64,000 nt of DNA from Moesziomyces globuligerus (lineage: Eukaryota; Basidiomycota; Ustilaginomycetes; Ustilaginales; Ustilaginaceae): the NCBI GenBank assembly GCA_030849465.1, contig JARVLF010000010.1, positions 62,001 to 126,000 on the forward strand, written 5' to 3'. Shown in pieces: positions 19,882-30,022 of the stretch. The notes under the pieces were generated by a model. It did no database searches. It worked only from the letters and a program-made list of their open reading frames with translations, and was not told where the DNA came from. Within the stretch, counting starts at the first letter, position 1. Each line of letters opens with the position of its first letter. The translations under genes were made by a program, and so were the position numbers.

Positions 19882-21663
19882 ATGGTCAGGCTCGTTCGCA
19901 TGGCGTCCAGCCTTGCTGCGGCGGGCGTGCTTGGCGTCGCCTCCTTCTCCGCAGTCCAGGCACTGCCTGGTGCAACCTCCAGCATCCTTCCCCTGCAGAT
20001 CGATGAGCTCCTCCACTCAGCATCCGCGGCCAACTCGACCGGCCCCGACTTTCTCTCTACCCTCTCGCCCGGCCAGCGCCATGTCTTTGACAATTCCATC
20101 CACATGCTCGATGCCAACTTCCAGCCACCCTACATCTTTGCCTCCTCCCGCTACACCGCCTACTATGCCGTGGCGCTGCTTGCACGCAACGCTCCTGGTG
20201 ACCTTCCCCTCGCACACCAGCTCATCCACAATGCCATCGCCGCCCAGTCGACCAACGCCAGCGACACCTGGTACGGCGCCTTCCTCGATCCCAACCAGCC
20301 TCCTCCCGGCCCCCTCAACGCGCCCAAGATCTACGGCTCCTACGACCCAAACTCCAACCTCTTTGTGGCCACCGCCTTCATGCTCGCCATCCACGACTTT
20401 GGTCATCTTCTCGATGCCGAGACCAAAAGCGCCGTCATCGAATCGGGATATCGCGCCGTGGTGGGCGACACCTACCGCGTCTTTGGCCTCGAGGGCGACA
20501 ACCTCACGCCAGCCTACTCGAACCCTTGGCTGATGCGCTGCATAGCCATGTCGTACTACGGTCACCTCAAGAACGACGCCAACATGACCACGCATGCTGA
20601 GCACTACGCAGGCGAGTTCTACTCGCTCTTCGACATGTACGACACCATGAGCGAGTTCAACTCGGCCACCTACACTGGCGTCTCGCTCTGGGCGCTCAGC
20701 CTGGCTGGCTATCTGCCTTCCAACACCACCATGGCCAAACGCGCCGGTGAGACGATCGCCAAGATCTGGCACAAGACCGCCCAGCTCTGGCAGCCGGATC
20801 TGCAGAGCCTCGGCGGCTCGTGGGATCGCACCTACGGCTTCGGCCTCTCGGACTATGTCAGTCTGCTCGGCTTCTACGTCAGTGCTTTCAACGGAGGAAA
20901 TGCAAAAGGCTGGCCCGTGCCGTGGAGGCTCTCTGGCTCGCCGCATGTGTCGGATGCTGCCTTCGCGCCGCTCATGGCCATCACCAGTCGGTTCCACGAT
21001 CCGCACGTCTCGCAGCAGGCGCGCGAGCTGCTCAAGCCGGGAGCCAAGACGGGCAGGCTGGTGCACTCGCAGGCCTGGTCGCCTCCGTTTGATGCAGATG
21101 TCCACCAGTACGGCCCACGCAACTACACCGCATGGATCGGTCGCAACGTCTCGGCTGGCGGCACCGAGATCGACGAGGCCACCATCGGAGGTCCGGCCAA
21201 GAACCCCACCGCATTCACTCCAGCCGTCCTGCTCTGGTCCACGCCCGACACGCACGGCCTCAAATACGCCCAGCCAAAAACTTCCTGGCTATCGCTGTAT
21301 CCCACCACCCAGACCATCTCGGCCACTGCCTCGTCATCCAACATCACCATCCGCTTCCCGCCCTCGCGCGCCTTCAGCGCCAACTACACCGCTCCGTCCC
21401 AGATGACTGTCATGATCGGCACCTCGCCGCTCGATGGCTTGCCCACCGACCTGCTCGTCACCTCCAACTCCACCAACGACGCCCTTCCAGGCATCCAGCT
21501 CGAGCTGGCCGGAAATGTGGCCGCAAGTACCGTCCAGCGCTCGCTCAGCTACGACAGCTCCAAGAACGTCAACGGCTTCTACTACTACAACCTCACCTTT
21601 GCGCTCGGCTCGATCCCGCAGCCCACCGTGCCTGAGCTCGTCATCAAGTACAAGATCGCTTAG
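19882..21663 (+). CDS. Secreted glycoprotein of unknown function, possibly an alpha/alpha-toroid fold
   Basis: 593 residues with no intron. A signal peptide is evident at the start (hydrophobic stretch from about residue 8, likely cleavage after SAVQA at 26-27). There are many N-glycosylation sequons (for example NAS, NMT, NTT, NYT, NVS, NIT), consistent with passage through the secretory pathway. No transmembrane segment or GPI signal is apparent. Spaced aromatic/helical blocks such as TAYYAVALLARNAP, NLFVATAFMLAIHDFGHLL, YSNPWLMRCIAMSYYGHL and TGVSLWALSLAGYLP suggest repeated helical hairpins of the kind found in alpha/alpha-barrel carbohydrate-active or terpenoid-modifying enzymes. I do not recognise the family and assign no reaction. 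A C-terminal beta-rich part begins at about residue 470. Confidence 0.8.
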   Translation: MVRLVRMASSLAAAGVLGVASFSAVQALPGATSSILPLQIDELLHSASAANSTGPDFLSTLSPGQRHVFDNSIHMLDANFQPPYIFASSRYTAYYAVALLARNAPGDLPLAHQLIHNAIAAQSTNASDTWYGAFLDPNQPPPGPLNAPKIYGSYDPNSNLFVATAFMLAIHDFGHLLDAETKSAVIESGYRAVVGDTYRVFGLEGDNLTPAYSNPWLMRCIAMSYYGHLKNDANMTTHAEHYAGEFYSLFDMYDTMSEFNSATYTGVSLWALSLAGYLPSNTTMAKRAGETIAKIWHKTAQLWQPDLQSLGGSWDRTYGFGLSDYVSLLGFYVSAFNGGNAKGWPVPWRLSGSPHVSDAAFAPLMAITSRFHDPHVSQQARELLKPGAKTGRLVHSQAWSPPFDADVHQYGPRNYTAWIGRNVSAGGTEIDEATIGGPAKNPTAFTPAVLLWSTPDTHGLKYAQPKTSWLSLYPTTQTISATASSSNITIRFPPSRAFSANYTAPSQMTVMIGTSPLDGLPTDLLVTSNSTNDALPGIQLELAGNVAASTVQRSLSYDSSKNVNGFYYYNLTFALGSIPQPTVPELVIKYKIA

Positions 21664-21990
21664 CAAGCGTAGGAGCAGCCTTCAGACTAGGCAGTCGAAT
21701 TGAATCGTGAACAACGCTGATGCTTGGTGACGGCTGCTAGTTCTTCTCTCGATTGAGTCTCAATTGTGAGTGATTTTGAGCAATTTGAGCTGGGTTGGAA
21801 AAAGTAACACATTGAAGCGGCGCATCTCGGTCTGGCGCCGACGCGACGCGTGTGTGGCTGCGCTTTGGCAAAGCACAGCGCAGGCGGGACGTGCGAAAGC
21901 GCGTAAAGAGAAATTTGGTCGGCGCATTCCTCCACCCTCGCTCCTTCCATCACATCCCTCATCCTTCCCACCCCTCCATCGCACTAGACA
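21664..21990. other. Short intergenic/promoter region upstream of the NASP-like gene
   Basis: 327 bp between two genes in the same direction. No additional feature was recognised. Confidence 0.5.
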
Positions 21991-23391
21991 ATGGCTTTCA
22001 ACGAGCAGCCATCCAACCCCAAACCCGACGCCGTCGACGCAGTCCACGCCGTCGAGGCAACCAATGGCAACGATGCGGCTGGCACCGAGGACGTCAACGC
22101 CCGTCAGCTGATCGACGAATCGCGCCGCCACTTTGCGCTCAAGGAGTACACGGCGGCCACGGACAAGGTGGCGCAGGCGCTCGAGCAGCTCTCGTCCGAA
22201 TACGCCGAGGACGCCGACGAGCTCGCGCCCGTGCTCCATCTGTATGGCCGCAGCCTGCTGGAGAACTTTATCCTCAACTCGGCCGCGCTCGGCGGCGGCG
22301 GTGGCTCCGCTTCTCTTCCGGCCCCCTCCGCCCCTGCGCCTGCGCAACGTGCAGCACCGGTCGAACCAGCCACCGCCTCGTCGCCCAAAGCCTCGTCTTC
22401 GAATGCTGCAGCATCGTCGTCAGCGACAGGCGCAGTCAAGAGCGATCCTCGCTTCAGCTTCAGCGGCGATGCCGAGGACGACGACGACCCAGAGGACGAC
22501 GAGGGCGCGGCTGCTGCGGGCGCGAACGGCGACGACGACGACGACGACGACCTGCAGGTGGCCTTCTCGGTGCTGGATCTGGCGCGCGTCATCTACCAGC
22601 GCATCCTCGACTCGGACAAGCCGACGCTGACGACGCTCGAGCGCCAAGAATGGAGCACGGCGCGCATCCAGGCGGAGCTCGCCGAGGTGCTCAACCATCT
22701 CGGCGACGTCGGTCTCGAGGCGGAGAACTTTTCGCAGGCGTCGGCCGACTACGAGGCGAGCCTCAAGCGTCTCGAGCCGCTGCTGCGTGCGCACTCCCGC
22801 CGGCTCGCCGACGCGCATCTGCGCCTGGGGCTCGCGCTCGAATTCCACCCGGATCTGGACCAGCGCAAGCGCGCCAAGCACCACGTGCAGGCGGCGTCCG
22901 AGGTGCTTGCCAAGCGCATCGTCGTGATCCAGGCGCGCATCGACGCACCGGACGCGCAGCAGCCCGCCGCCGAGCACGACGGCGCGAGCGAGCGCGACGA
23001 TCTGGCGGATCTGACCGATGCGGCGACGCTCCAGAAGGAGCTCGAAGACGTGAGCGGCATGAAGGGCGAGATCGACACCAAGCTCGACGAGTACGAGTCC
23101 GAGGACGGCCAGGCGCAGCTCAACGGTCAGCCGGACCTCGCCGGCGTCTTGGGTCTGCCCGCCGAGGCGGCGGCAGCGGCGGGTATGTCGACCAAGGACG
23201 CGCTGCAGCAGGCGATCAAGGACGCCTTCCTCGGTGCGGCCGACGACGAGGTCAACCCGTTCACCGGGGCTGCCAAGAGCTCCGCCTCGGATGCGCCGGT
23301 CAACAACCTCAGCAGCATGGTCAAGCGCAAGAAGAAGGACGCCGACTCGGACGATGCGGCCAAAAAGCCACGCACCGGATCCGACGCCTAG
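21991..23391 (+). CDS. NASP/Hif1/Sim3 family histone H3-H4 chaperone (SHNi-TPR)
   Basis: Nuclear chaperone family that binds histone H3(-H4) and, in fission yeast (Sim3), escorts the centromeric variant CENP-A. The 466-residue protein begins with a TPR-like helical pair (about 30-95: LIDESRRHFALKEYTAATDK, then LAPVLHLYGRSLLENF). An acidic Asp/Glu-rich insert follows (about 155-190), which is the family's hallmark interruption of a TPR. The SHNi-TPR continues (about 190-320: FSVLDLARVIYQRIL, AELAEVLNHLGDVGLEAENF, DAHLRLGLALEFHPDLDQRK) with a long helix and a basic C-terminal KRKKKD/KKPR segment (about 445-462) that could be a nuclear localisation signal. It ends only 71 bp from the converging phosphodiesterase gene. 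Confidence 0.9.
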   Translation: MAFNEQPSNPKPDAVDAVHAVEATNGNDAAGTEDVNARQLIDESRRHFALKEYTAATDKVAQALEQLSSEYAEDADELAPVLHLYGRSLLENFILNSAALGGGGGSASLPAPSAPAPAQRAAPVEPATASSPKASSSNAAASSSATGAVKSDPRFSFSGDAEDDDDPEDDEGAAAAGANGDDDDDDDLQVAFSVLDLARVIYQRILDSDKPTLTTLERQEWSTARIQAELAEVLNHLGDVGLEAENFSQASADYEASLKRLEPLLRAHSRRLADAHLRLGLALEFHPDLDQRKRAKHHVQAASEVLAKRIVVIQARIDAPDAQQPAAEHDGASERDDLADLTDAATLQKELEDVSGMKGEIDTKLDEYESEDGQAQLNGQPDLAGVLGLPAEAAAAAGMSTKDALQQAIKDAFLGAADDEVNPFTGAAKSSASDAPVNNLSSMVKRKKKDADSDDAAKKPRTGSDA

Positions 23392-23462
23392 GCTTAGTCG
23401 AAGAAATGTGTAAACCAGAGCAATGCCATTCGCGTGCGTTTGAGAGAGTGTCCATGCTAGCT

Positions 23463-25031
23463 CTAGAGATCGGGACGGAGGTGCGGTGACCAGAAGGACC
23501 AGGTGCCGTTGGTGGGCGCGCGCGTGCGGGGCGGGATGCCAAGGATGCGCGCCACCAGATTGTGGATCTCGACGTTTTCAAAGGCGTCCATGTTGCTCGT
23601 TCCGCTGGCCGCGCGTGGGGAGAACGAGGGTCCGACGGCGGCGAAGATGGCGTGCATGTCCGGATGCGTATTGTCGTAGCCGTGGTTGCCCTTGGGAGCG
23701 TAGATCCGGTGGGCGAAGCTGGCGAGTTCGGCTTGCGTGGTGATCGACCATCCTGGCCAGGGAATCATCCAGAGCGGAGCTAGACGATCGCGCACCACGT
23801 CCGAGTTGAGCTCCCAACGCTTCGGCAGCTCGTGGCGCCAGTAAACATCGTAGCCTCTGGGTGCGTTGTTGAGCTGGGTGTAGGCGAGCTTGGCTGCGCT
23901 AGCCTGCTGATCTGGCGTGCCGTGGAAGTGCAGACCGGCAAGCGGCCAAGCGTCGCGCGTCTCGATCGCCGCATACACGTCCCTATCTAGGACTTTGTCG
24001 AGAAAAACCAGACGATCGTTGCTCGTCGTCGTCATGCCGTGGTCGCTGACCACGACCAGATCCACCACCTCGCCCAATCCTCTCTCTTCGACCAACTCGG
24101 CATGCAGATCGCCGATAAACGCATCCACCCTCTGCACCGCCGTCAGCGCCTGCGTACTGTTCGGACCAAAGCGGTGCGCTGCCTGGTCGATATCCGGCAC
24201 ATACGCACAGATCAAACTCGGCCTATCCTCCACCTCGTCCACATCGATCCACTCGAGGATCCTACGTTTGCGCGCCTGCAGATCCCACTGCGGCCCGCTC
24301 TCGTACTTCTGGAAGTACCGCGCCGATATGCCGGCCGAGGTGACGGGTGGACCTGGCCACATGAGGACGGCCGAGGAGAGACCGGCGCGCTGGGCGGTGG
24401 CCCAGATGGGCTCGCCGAGCCACCAGCGAGCGTCCCACGAGCGGTGCGGGTCGGTGTAGTAGAACTGCGCGTGCGAGTCGCCGAGCGTAAAGTCGTTGGC
24501 GACGATGCCGTGCGACGAGGCGTACAGGCCCGTGAGCAGCGCCCAGTGGTTCGGAAAGGTCAGCGTCGGGAAGATGGCCTGCATGTAGCCGGCGCGCCGC
24601 CCGCGCGGCTGCGTGGCCAGCGCCTGCAGCTGAGGCGCATGCCCCGCGTCCAGGTAGACCGGTTTGGCTCCGTCGAGAGAGACGAGCACGACCGTGCGTC
24701 GGAAGGTGTGCGTGCCGTTCCAAAGCGTCGCGTTCGGCCACAGTGACGAGGGCACCTCATCGTACGGTGGTGATGTCTGAAGCCACTGCAACGAGGCGAG
24801 CAGCACTGCCGTTCCCACCAGCACACCGACCAGCACGAGCGTCAAGCGCGTGCATCGAGACGAGCTGCTACGACCGCGACTACCCGTGCCGCGCTGCAGC
24901 AAGGGTGTCGACGCCGTTGCTTCCGGCCCATCGGCGTCGTCGCAAGTGGGCCTTTCGGGTGTTGGCGAGGCGTGCGGAGAGAGTCTATCGTTGTTGGCAG
25001 AGCCCGCGCTGCCATCAGCGACGGGAGCCAT
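23463..25031 (-). CDS. Type II membrane ectonucleotide pyrophosphatase/phosphodiesterase (NPP family)
   Basis: Hydrolyses phosphodiester or pyrophosphate bonds of nucleotides or related esters outside the cytosol. The 522-residue protein has a cytosolic tail, one membrane anchor at about residues 64-84 (LTLVLVGVLVGTAVLLASLQ) and a lumenal or external alkaline-phosphatase-superfamily domain. Metal-site and catalytic features are visible: D120 in LVSLDG, the nucleophile T158 in PTLTFPNHW, the DIDQAAHRFGP metal motif, and VVSDHGM. N-glycosylation sites (NAT, NGT) follow the anchor. Yeast Npp1/Npp2 have the same topology but are longer; this protein lacks the extra C-terminal nuclease-like domain of vertebrate ENPPs. 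It is divergent from the hydrolase gene downstream on the plus strand. Confidence 0.92.
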   Translation of the reverse strand: MAPVADGSAGSANNDRLSPHASPTPERPTCDDADGPEATASTPLLQRGTGSRGRSSSSRCTRLTLVLVGVLVGTAVLLASLQWLQTSPPYDEVPSSLWPNATLWNGTHTFRRTVVLVSLDGAKPVYLDAGHAPQLQALATQPRGRRAGYMQAIFPTLTFPNHWALLTGLYASSHGIVANDFTLGDSHAQFYYTDPHRSWDARWWLGEPIWATAQRAGLSSAVLMWPGPPVTSAGISARYFQKYESGPQWDLQARKRRILEWIDVDEVEDRPSLICAYVPDIDQAAHRFGPNSTQALTAVQRVDAFIGDLHAELVEERGLGEVVDLVVVSDHGMTTTSNDRLVFLDKVLDRDVYAAIETRDAWPLAGLHFHGTPDQQASAAKLAYTQLNNAPRGYDVYWRHELPKRWELNSDVVRDRLAPLWMIPWPGWSITTQAELASFAHRIYAPKGNHGYDNTHPDMHAIFAAVGPSFSPRAASGTSNMDAFENVEIHNLVARILGIPPRTRAPTNGTWSFWSPHLRPDL

Positions 25032-25453
25032 CGCTTGAGGTGCCGCGCTGATGTCTAAAGAGCGTTCGTTCGAGGTCTGTCTATCTCGCCAGTCGGATCA
25101 TGGTGTTCTCCGTATGGTGTGCGGGTTGATGGAGGCCGTGCGCCATGACAGCACGGCTGGCTCCCAACATCTTTTTCGAGGTGTGAATGTTTCATCGCCA
25201 GCGTACCAACATGCTCGTCCTTTTCCGGCTATGCAAGGCGTCACTTTCACACGGTCCAAATCTTGGGCGAAAAAGTGTGGAGCACTGAGCCCGGCGGAAC
25301 CCGCTGTCACACGGACCAGCAACCTCTGCTAGCTGTCGAACACGGCATGCTTTGCTGGTCCTACGACGCCGCTTGCCACATTCACCATCGCCCCCATCCA
25401 TCCATCCTTTCCTCCATCACTCAACGTCAACAGCATCCGCAACACAGCCAAAG
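25032..25453. promoter_or_regulatory. Shared upstream region of the NPP gene (-) and dienelactone hydrolase (+)
   Basis: 422 bp between divergent start codons. No clear element was recognised. Confidence 0.5.
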
Positions 25454-26376
25454 ATGTCGAACAACTCCAATGCTGAGCCTGGCTCCGCTGCAGGCTTCTG
25501 TGTCCACTGCGTCACGGGCTTCCGTATCCCCGGCGAGCCCCGCGGCAAGGTGGAGCGGCTGCACGGCATCAACACCTACGTCGCCACGCCCGCCAGTCCG
25601 TCGGCCGACTCGGCTACCAAGGCCATCATCTGGTTCTACGACGCCTTCGGCCTCAAGCTCGACAACAACAAGATCATCCCCGACATGCTCGCAGACGCCA
25701 CCGGACTCACAGTCTACGTCCCCGATGTAAGCAGCCGGAGCCCCACCAAACTTACCTTGCCTGTGGAAACGCATCTGACTCATCTCTTCATCTCTCTGAT
25801 CAGGTCTTCAACGGCGGGGGTATTCCCGAGGCGCGTCTGGCGGCTGCGCCGTCCACTGCCGAGGGCGCTCGCAACGCGGGCATCCTCTCGAAGCTCAAGA
25901 CCATGGCGGGCTTCGCGCTCGCCACGCCGTTCTTCGTCAGCAACATCCCCACCTCCAAAATCCCTCCGCTCCAGAAGTGGATCGGCGAGCTCAAGCAGTC
26001 GCGCGGCTACACGCGCCTCGGCGGCACGGGCTTCTGCTACGGCGGCAAGCTCGTCCTCCTCCTCAACGCCTCGGGTCACATTGACGTCAGCGTCGCCAAC
26101 CATCCTTCCATGATCACCAAGGCCGACATGGCCGCGCTCAAGAACCCCATCCTCTTCAACTGCGCAGAGTACGATCCCATCTTTGCCCAGGAGTACGCAA
26201 AGCAGGTCGAAAAGGAGTGGGCAACCAAGCAGGGCGTCCCCGTGCACAAGTTCAACTTCTACCCCAACACCGTCCACGGCTTTGCCACCCGACCCAACCT
26301 CGCAGACAAGCTCGTCAAGGAGGCTTTTGAGAAGGCGCTCGCCGAGAGCGTCGAGTGGTACAAAGTCCACCTCTAG
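25454..26376 (+). CDS. Dienelactone hydrolase family protein (one intron)
   Basis: Alpha/beta hydrolase of the dienelactone hydrolase family, which uses a Cys-Asp-His triad; the natural substrate is unknown. Exon 1 is 25454-25726 and exon 2 is 25804-26376, with a 77-nt intron (GTAAGC...CAG, branch-like ctgac before the acceptor). The splice joins VYVPD to VFNGGG in frame and gives 281 residues. The predicted triad is C169 in GTGFCYGG, D215 in EYDPIF and H249 in VHGFA, all in family-typical order. The N-terminus reads MSNNSNAEPGSAAGFC. No signal peptide or PTS1 is seen, so it is likely cytosolic. Related fungal proteins are often annotated only as DLH-like. Confidence 0.92.
25727..25803 (+). 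other. Spliceosomal intron of the dienelactone hydrolase gene
   Basis: 77 nt, GTAAGC at the donor and CAG at the acceptor. Removing it restores a continuous frame across a conserved family segment, which strongly supports it. Confidence 0.9.
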
Positions 26377-27044
26377 TCCCGTGTGCATCCAGGTCCCTTC
26401 GAGAATCCAGCACCGTTCGAGAATCTGGATCCTTCCGTGCCAGCGCCGATGAACGCCGAAACTTCATGGGATTCGTCCGGTTGTCGTCGCCGATTGTCGC
26501 CGTCGCCGCGTGTCGAGGCAGCACGTAGCTGCATGTACGTAGATACGATATCGAACGATCGCCGTAATGAACGAGGAATTCACCGATGGCAGCGCAGCCG
26601 CGGTTGAGCACGCAGGTCGGCTCCGGCCAGGTCATGCCCATCGTCGCGGAAAGATGGGAGGAGGGAGCGACGGCGGATTCATAGAGAAACGGCGATCGAG
26701 CATCGGTCGAGCTCATCTCCGGTCCCCGCTGACATACATGAAGGCACCGGCAATGTCGGCTGCTGTTGCGGCCAAAGCCGACCCGTTGAGCAATATCTCT
26801 GCGCCGCTACGCTAGCTCGCAATTCTCGATCCGTTTCGTCAGTCATCACGTCTCGCTGCTCCCATTAGACTCAGCTTCTCGCCCCGGTCAAAGTCAGCAG
26901 GAATGCTGGCGGTCGACGACCCTACCCTTGTCTCTTGTCCCTCGAGGCATAAAAGGCAGGGCCTTTGGAGCTCAGATCCATCCATCTCCCAACCCATCCG
27001 ATCTCCAGGACCCAAGTCAACCCTTCTTCTCTTCTAAGATCGCT
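26377..27044. promoter_or_regulatory. Intergenic/promoter region of the first small secreted gene
   Basis: 668 bp without a gene. A TATA-like cataaaag at about 26949-26956 lies roughly 90 bp before the ATG at 27045. Confidence 0.55.
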
Positions 27045-27748
27045 ATGAAGGCTTTCCGTGCTCTTTACTCTGTTACGCTCCTGGCTCTCGCCAGCATCGT
27101 CGCCGCAGCTCCTCCGATGCCTGCCAGCGTCGCTCAGGCCGGAGAAGGGGTCCAGAATCTCTGGAACCTTGTCCATCAACACGGCCTCTTCATGAATCAC
27201 CTCCCCACCCCCCTGGCTTATATCCAGGAGGACTGGACGAACTTCCTCCGCAGCGAAGGCACAAAGATCGTCCTGGACTACTACGCGTGGGTCTTGCCGG
27301 ACTTGACAGTCAGTCTCTCCAACGAATCTGTACTGACTTCCATACTGCTCTCGTTCCGGTCGATAGTCCCAAGCAGATGTCTACGTAAGATGCAAGCCTC
27401 GACTTTGTTCTGTTTTGTGCTGCGAATCGCCTGCTGATATTTGGAATTGGTCGTCACAGCTATGCTGCTATAGCTCACGGCAAGAACAGGTACGTATGCT
27501 TTCTCTGAAGCTTGCTTGCTTGAGAAGCATGTCTGACGTGCTCGTGCACCCGTTCTTGTCCCGACAGGTTCCTGAGCATGGTCGATTTCAGGATCAGGAC
27601 CCCGTACAGCTTCAAGCCCCATAGCGACTACAAGCCCGAGGTCGCCGCGCTCCTCGTCGAGAAGTTCGCCGAGAAGATGGCGGCCAAGAACAGCAAGGCC
27701 AACTGGGGCAAGGATCTCAGCCTCGGCGTCACTGGCCCCAGCCACTAG
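27045..27748 (+). CDS. Small secreted protein, effector candidate A (four exons)
   Basis: Proposed exons are 27045-27308, 27377-27384, 27460-27489 and 27568-27748, giving 160 residues. All three introns are 68-78 nt with GT...AG ends. The protein starts with a signal peptide (MKAFRALYSVTLLALASIVA, cleavage near residue 21). No known domain is recognised. The mature part has LWNLV, WTNFL and LLVEKFAEKM blocks that match similarly placed blocks in the gene at 30023. The 8-nt exon 2 is the weakest part: an acceptor 3 nt upstream would give 11 nt and one extra Gln, while an 18-nt version shifts the last exons to an early stop. Secreted, short and orphan-like is the profile of smut effectors; that role is inferred, not shown. 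Confidence 0.7.
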
Positions 27749-30022
27749 CTAACGTCTCACTGTGCTTTCTTGCCGCCCACGTCTGACCAATACTGTCGCA
27801 CATTTGTGCGAATGGCTGTCGTTGTTGAAATGAATGCGAACGTTTGCGTCGCCATTCCATATCAACTCGCTTGTGCTATCTTATCGTCACGCTTTCGAGC
27901 CGGAAGCTGTGACAGACCGACAGCCATCGTGGCAAACCGCGCATGAAAGCCGAGCACAGATCGACCCTTGCATCCCACGCTTTCTCCGGGCCTCATGATG
28001 GTATGCCTCATCGAACCTCCGGCCAGTTGACGTAGGCGGCTTTCCCCGAACTACGCCTTCCCAAGTCACCTTGCTGTAGAGAGTTGAAGATGTGCTACGG
28101 CAGCATGGGGAATTGGCGTTCAACACACTGTAAGTCAGCCATCACAGAGTCTTTGTTGTGAAACCACAGCCTTTTCATCTTTCAGCCCAGCAGGTGGCGT
28201 CCACACCACCCGGACAAGGATCAGACACAAGGACTGCAGAAAGGTTCGTTGGCTTGCAAACGGCTTCTCTTCGAACGGGCCGAGCTTGAGCCGGCCTCGT
28301 TTGAAGTATTTTCCTGCCTGCGATATGAGCCTAGATTTCATCTTGGCGACGGCGATCGGAACTTGTGGTCAGATCTGGCTACCTCTGGCCAAGCTCAATG
28401 GTATGATACCTGACTCGACTCACCCGGATCTTCCTTCAGCGGCAGTGCAGAGACAGTCGACGAGTGCGACATCGAACGTCGAGCTCTACGCTCCCACGAT
28501 TTATGCCGTACGGTTGCATTGGTCTCGTTCAATCTATCGCGAAAGACATGATATGACGGCGTTCTCTGACGCCACACAGTGACGATGATCTTTATTCAGT
28601 CCAGAGCGGTGTTCTGTGATGAAGCTCATCGTCGTGTCCCCCATGGTCTCTTCAAAGCGGCTGATCGTAGCATGGGAGAAAGAGATCTCGGCTGCCATGG
28701 GTCCGACTAGCTCAAGCTCCGGCCTTCCACGCCCCCGAAAGCATCTGTCTGTTGTCGAACATCAGAGAATAATGGGCGGAGACACAATCCCTTCTCAGTG
28801 AATCGACGTGGTTGCCAGATGAAGTCGATGTGTCTGGAATCGACTGTCCGGCGCCCACCACCAAGACACTTACACCACTTCCCACGCCTTGATGCGCCGT
28901 CGATTGCCCGCACTCGGCATCGAGACAAACGTGCGTCGCCGGTAAGTGTCGCCCCCACGCTGATTCAACGCGTCACAGCGGCCCAGAACTGCGAGCGCAG
29001 AGCAGGACGAAGAGCGCCTGCTTGTCCTGCAGAGCAGGATCATCAGCGTATATCCGTCAACCGATATCCTGGAACAAGACAATCGTCTTTAAGCGCAGCG
29101 GACCGTTTTTGCCTCAGCCGAAAGCAGGCCCGTCGTCAACAAAAACTTAATTTTAGCTCAGCGGCGATCGCATATCGTTGTTGCATCGATCATGGCGAGC
29201 AAGCCCTTCTTACCTGGACGATCTGCGATCGAGAAGAAAGTCTCCATTTGTGAGCAGCCCCCACCCTGTAGATGGCCATGAGGCGTTTCGTCTCGGCGTC
29301 GCCTCGGTCATGAGTCGCCGCGCGAGTCCGAAGCCGAGCCGCTCTCATTACCGAAGGACATCCGGCGCACAATGCTTGGCTCCCAAAATCGATCGAGCGG
29401 GCGCAGACGGATGGCATCATCAAGTGTCGGCAACAAAGATCCCGACTGCTTGACCGCGGGCGGTGACCGGGCTTGACTTTCCGATATGTTCGCCCTTCGA
29501 CGCGTGCTTCATCACCGGAACATCTCACGGAGAAGGACAACTCTGCCGCATGCGAGCACCGTTCTCATGACGGGGGCGAGGGTGAGACGAGTCGGAGCGC
29601 GCGAAGCTCGACGGGCGTGAGATCGAAGAGATGCAGATGAGTTCGGCGAAGCGACGGACGAGAAAGCCGCCAGATGAAGCAAGACGAGTGAGGATGCCGC
29701 TTTCGATCCGACGGTCGCTGCTATCCGAGATGGAGGGTGCACACTCGCATGGCTCTCGTGACAGCGAGCCACCGAGGCTGCGGTCGACATCGCACCGACG
29801 CCATACTCATTGTGCCCGGACGGGATTGAGGAAACGAGAAGCCTGGAAGAAACCGTTGAGAGCTCACTGTTCAGTGCTCGTCCAGCAGAACGCCAAGCTT
29901 GAATCCAGAGGGCTCCTCGAGGATCGAAAGCGGATATAAGGAGCGTGCGGAATGCGAGTCGACCCAATCCTCGTCCACACACCTCCAGCTTGCAATCCGC
30001 CACCGCCGCGACCCTTTCCACG
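27749..30022. other. Gene-poor interval between the two small secreted genes
   Basis: 2.27 kb with no confident gene. One plus-strand frame at 28325-28582 might be a relic (listed separately). A TATA-like gatataag at 29933-29940 lies about 85 bp before the ATG of the next gene. No transposon terminal repeats or transposase frames were recognised. Confidence 0.55.
28325..28582 (+). pseudogene. Possible relic or diverged third member of the small secreted family
   Basis: The frame from ATG 28325 has a weakly hydrophobic start (MSLDFILATAIGTC). It is followed by QIWLPLAKLNGMIPDSTHP, which resembles QELWLLVTNRKILPSTLHS of the gene at 30023 in the spacing of Trp, Leu and Pro. The frame then ends after 85 residues with no matching exon 2-4 sequence found. 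The similarity is short and could be chance. Confidence 0.2.

Noticed and set aside
21852..23489. 545-codon frame overlapping the NASP-like gene in another frame
   Set aside because: Arg/Gly-rich shadow; the SHNi-TPR frame is the real gene.
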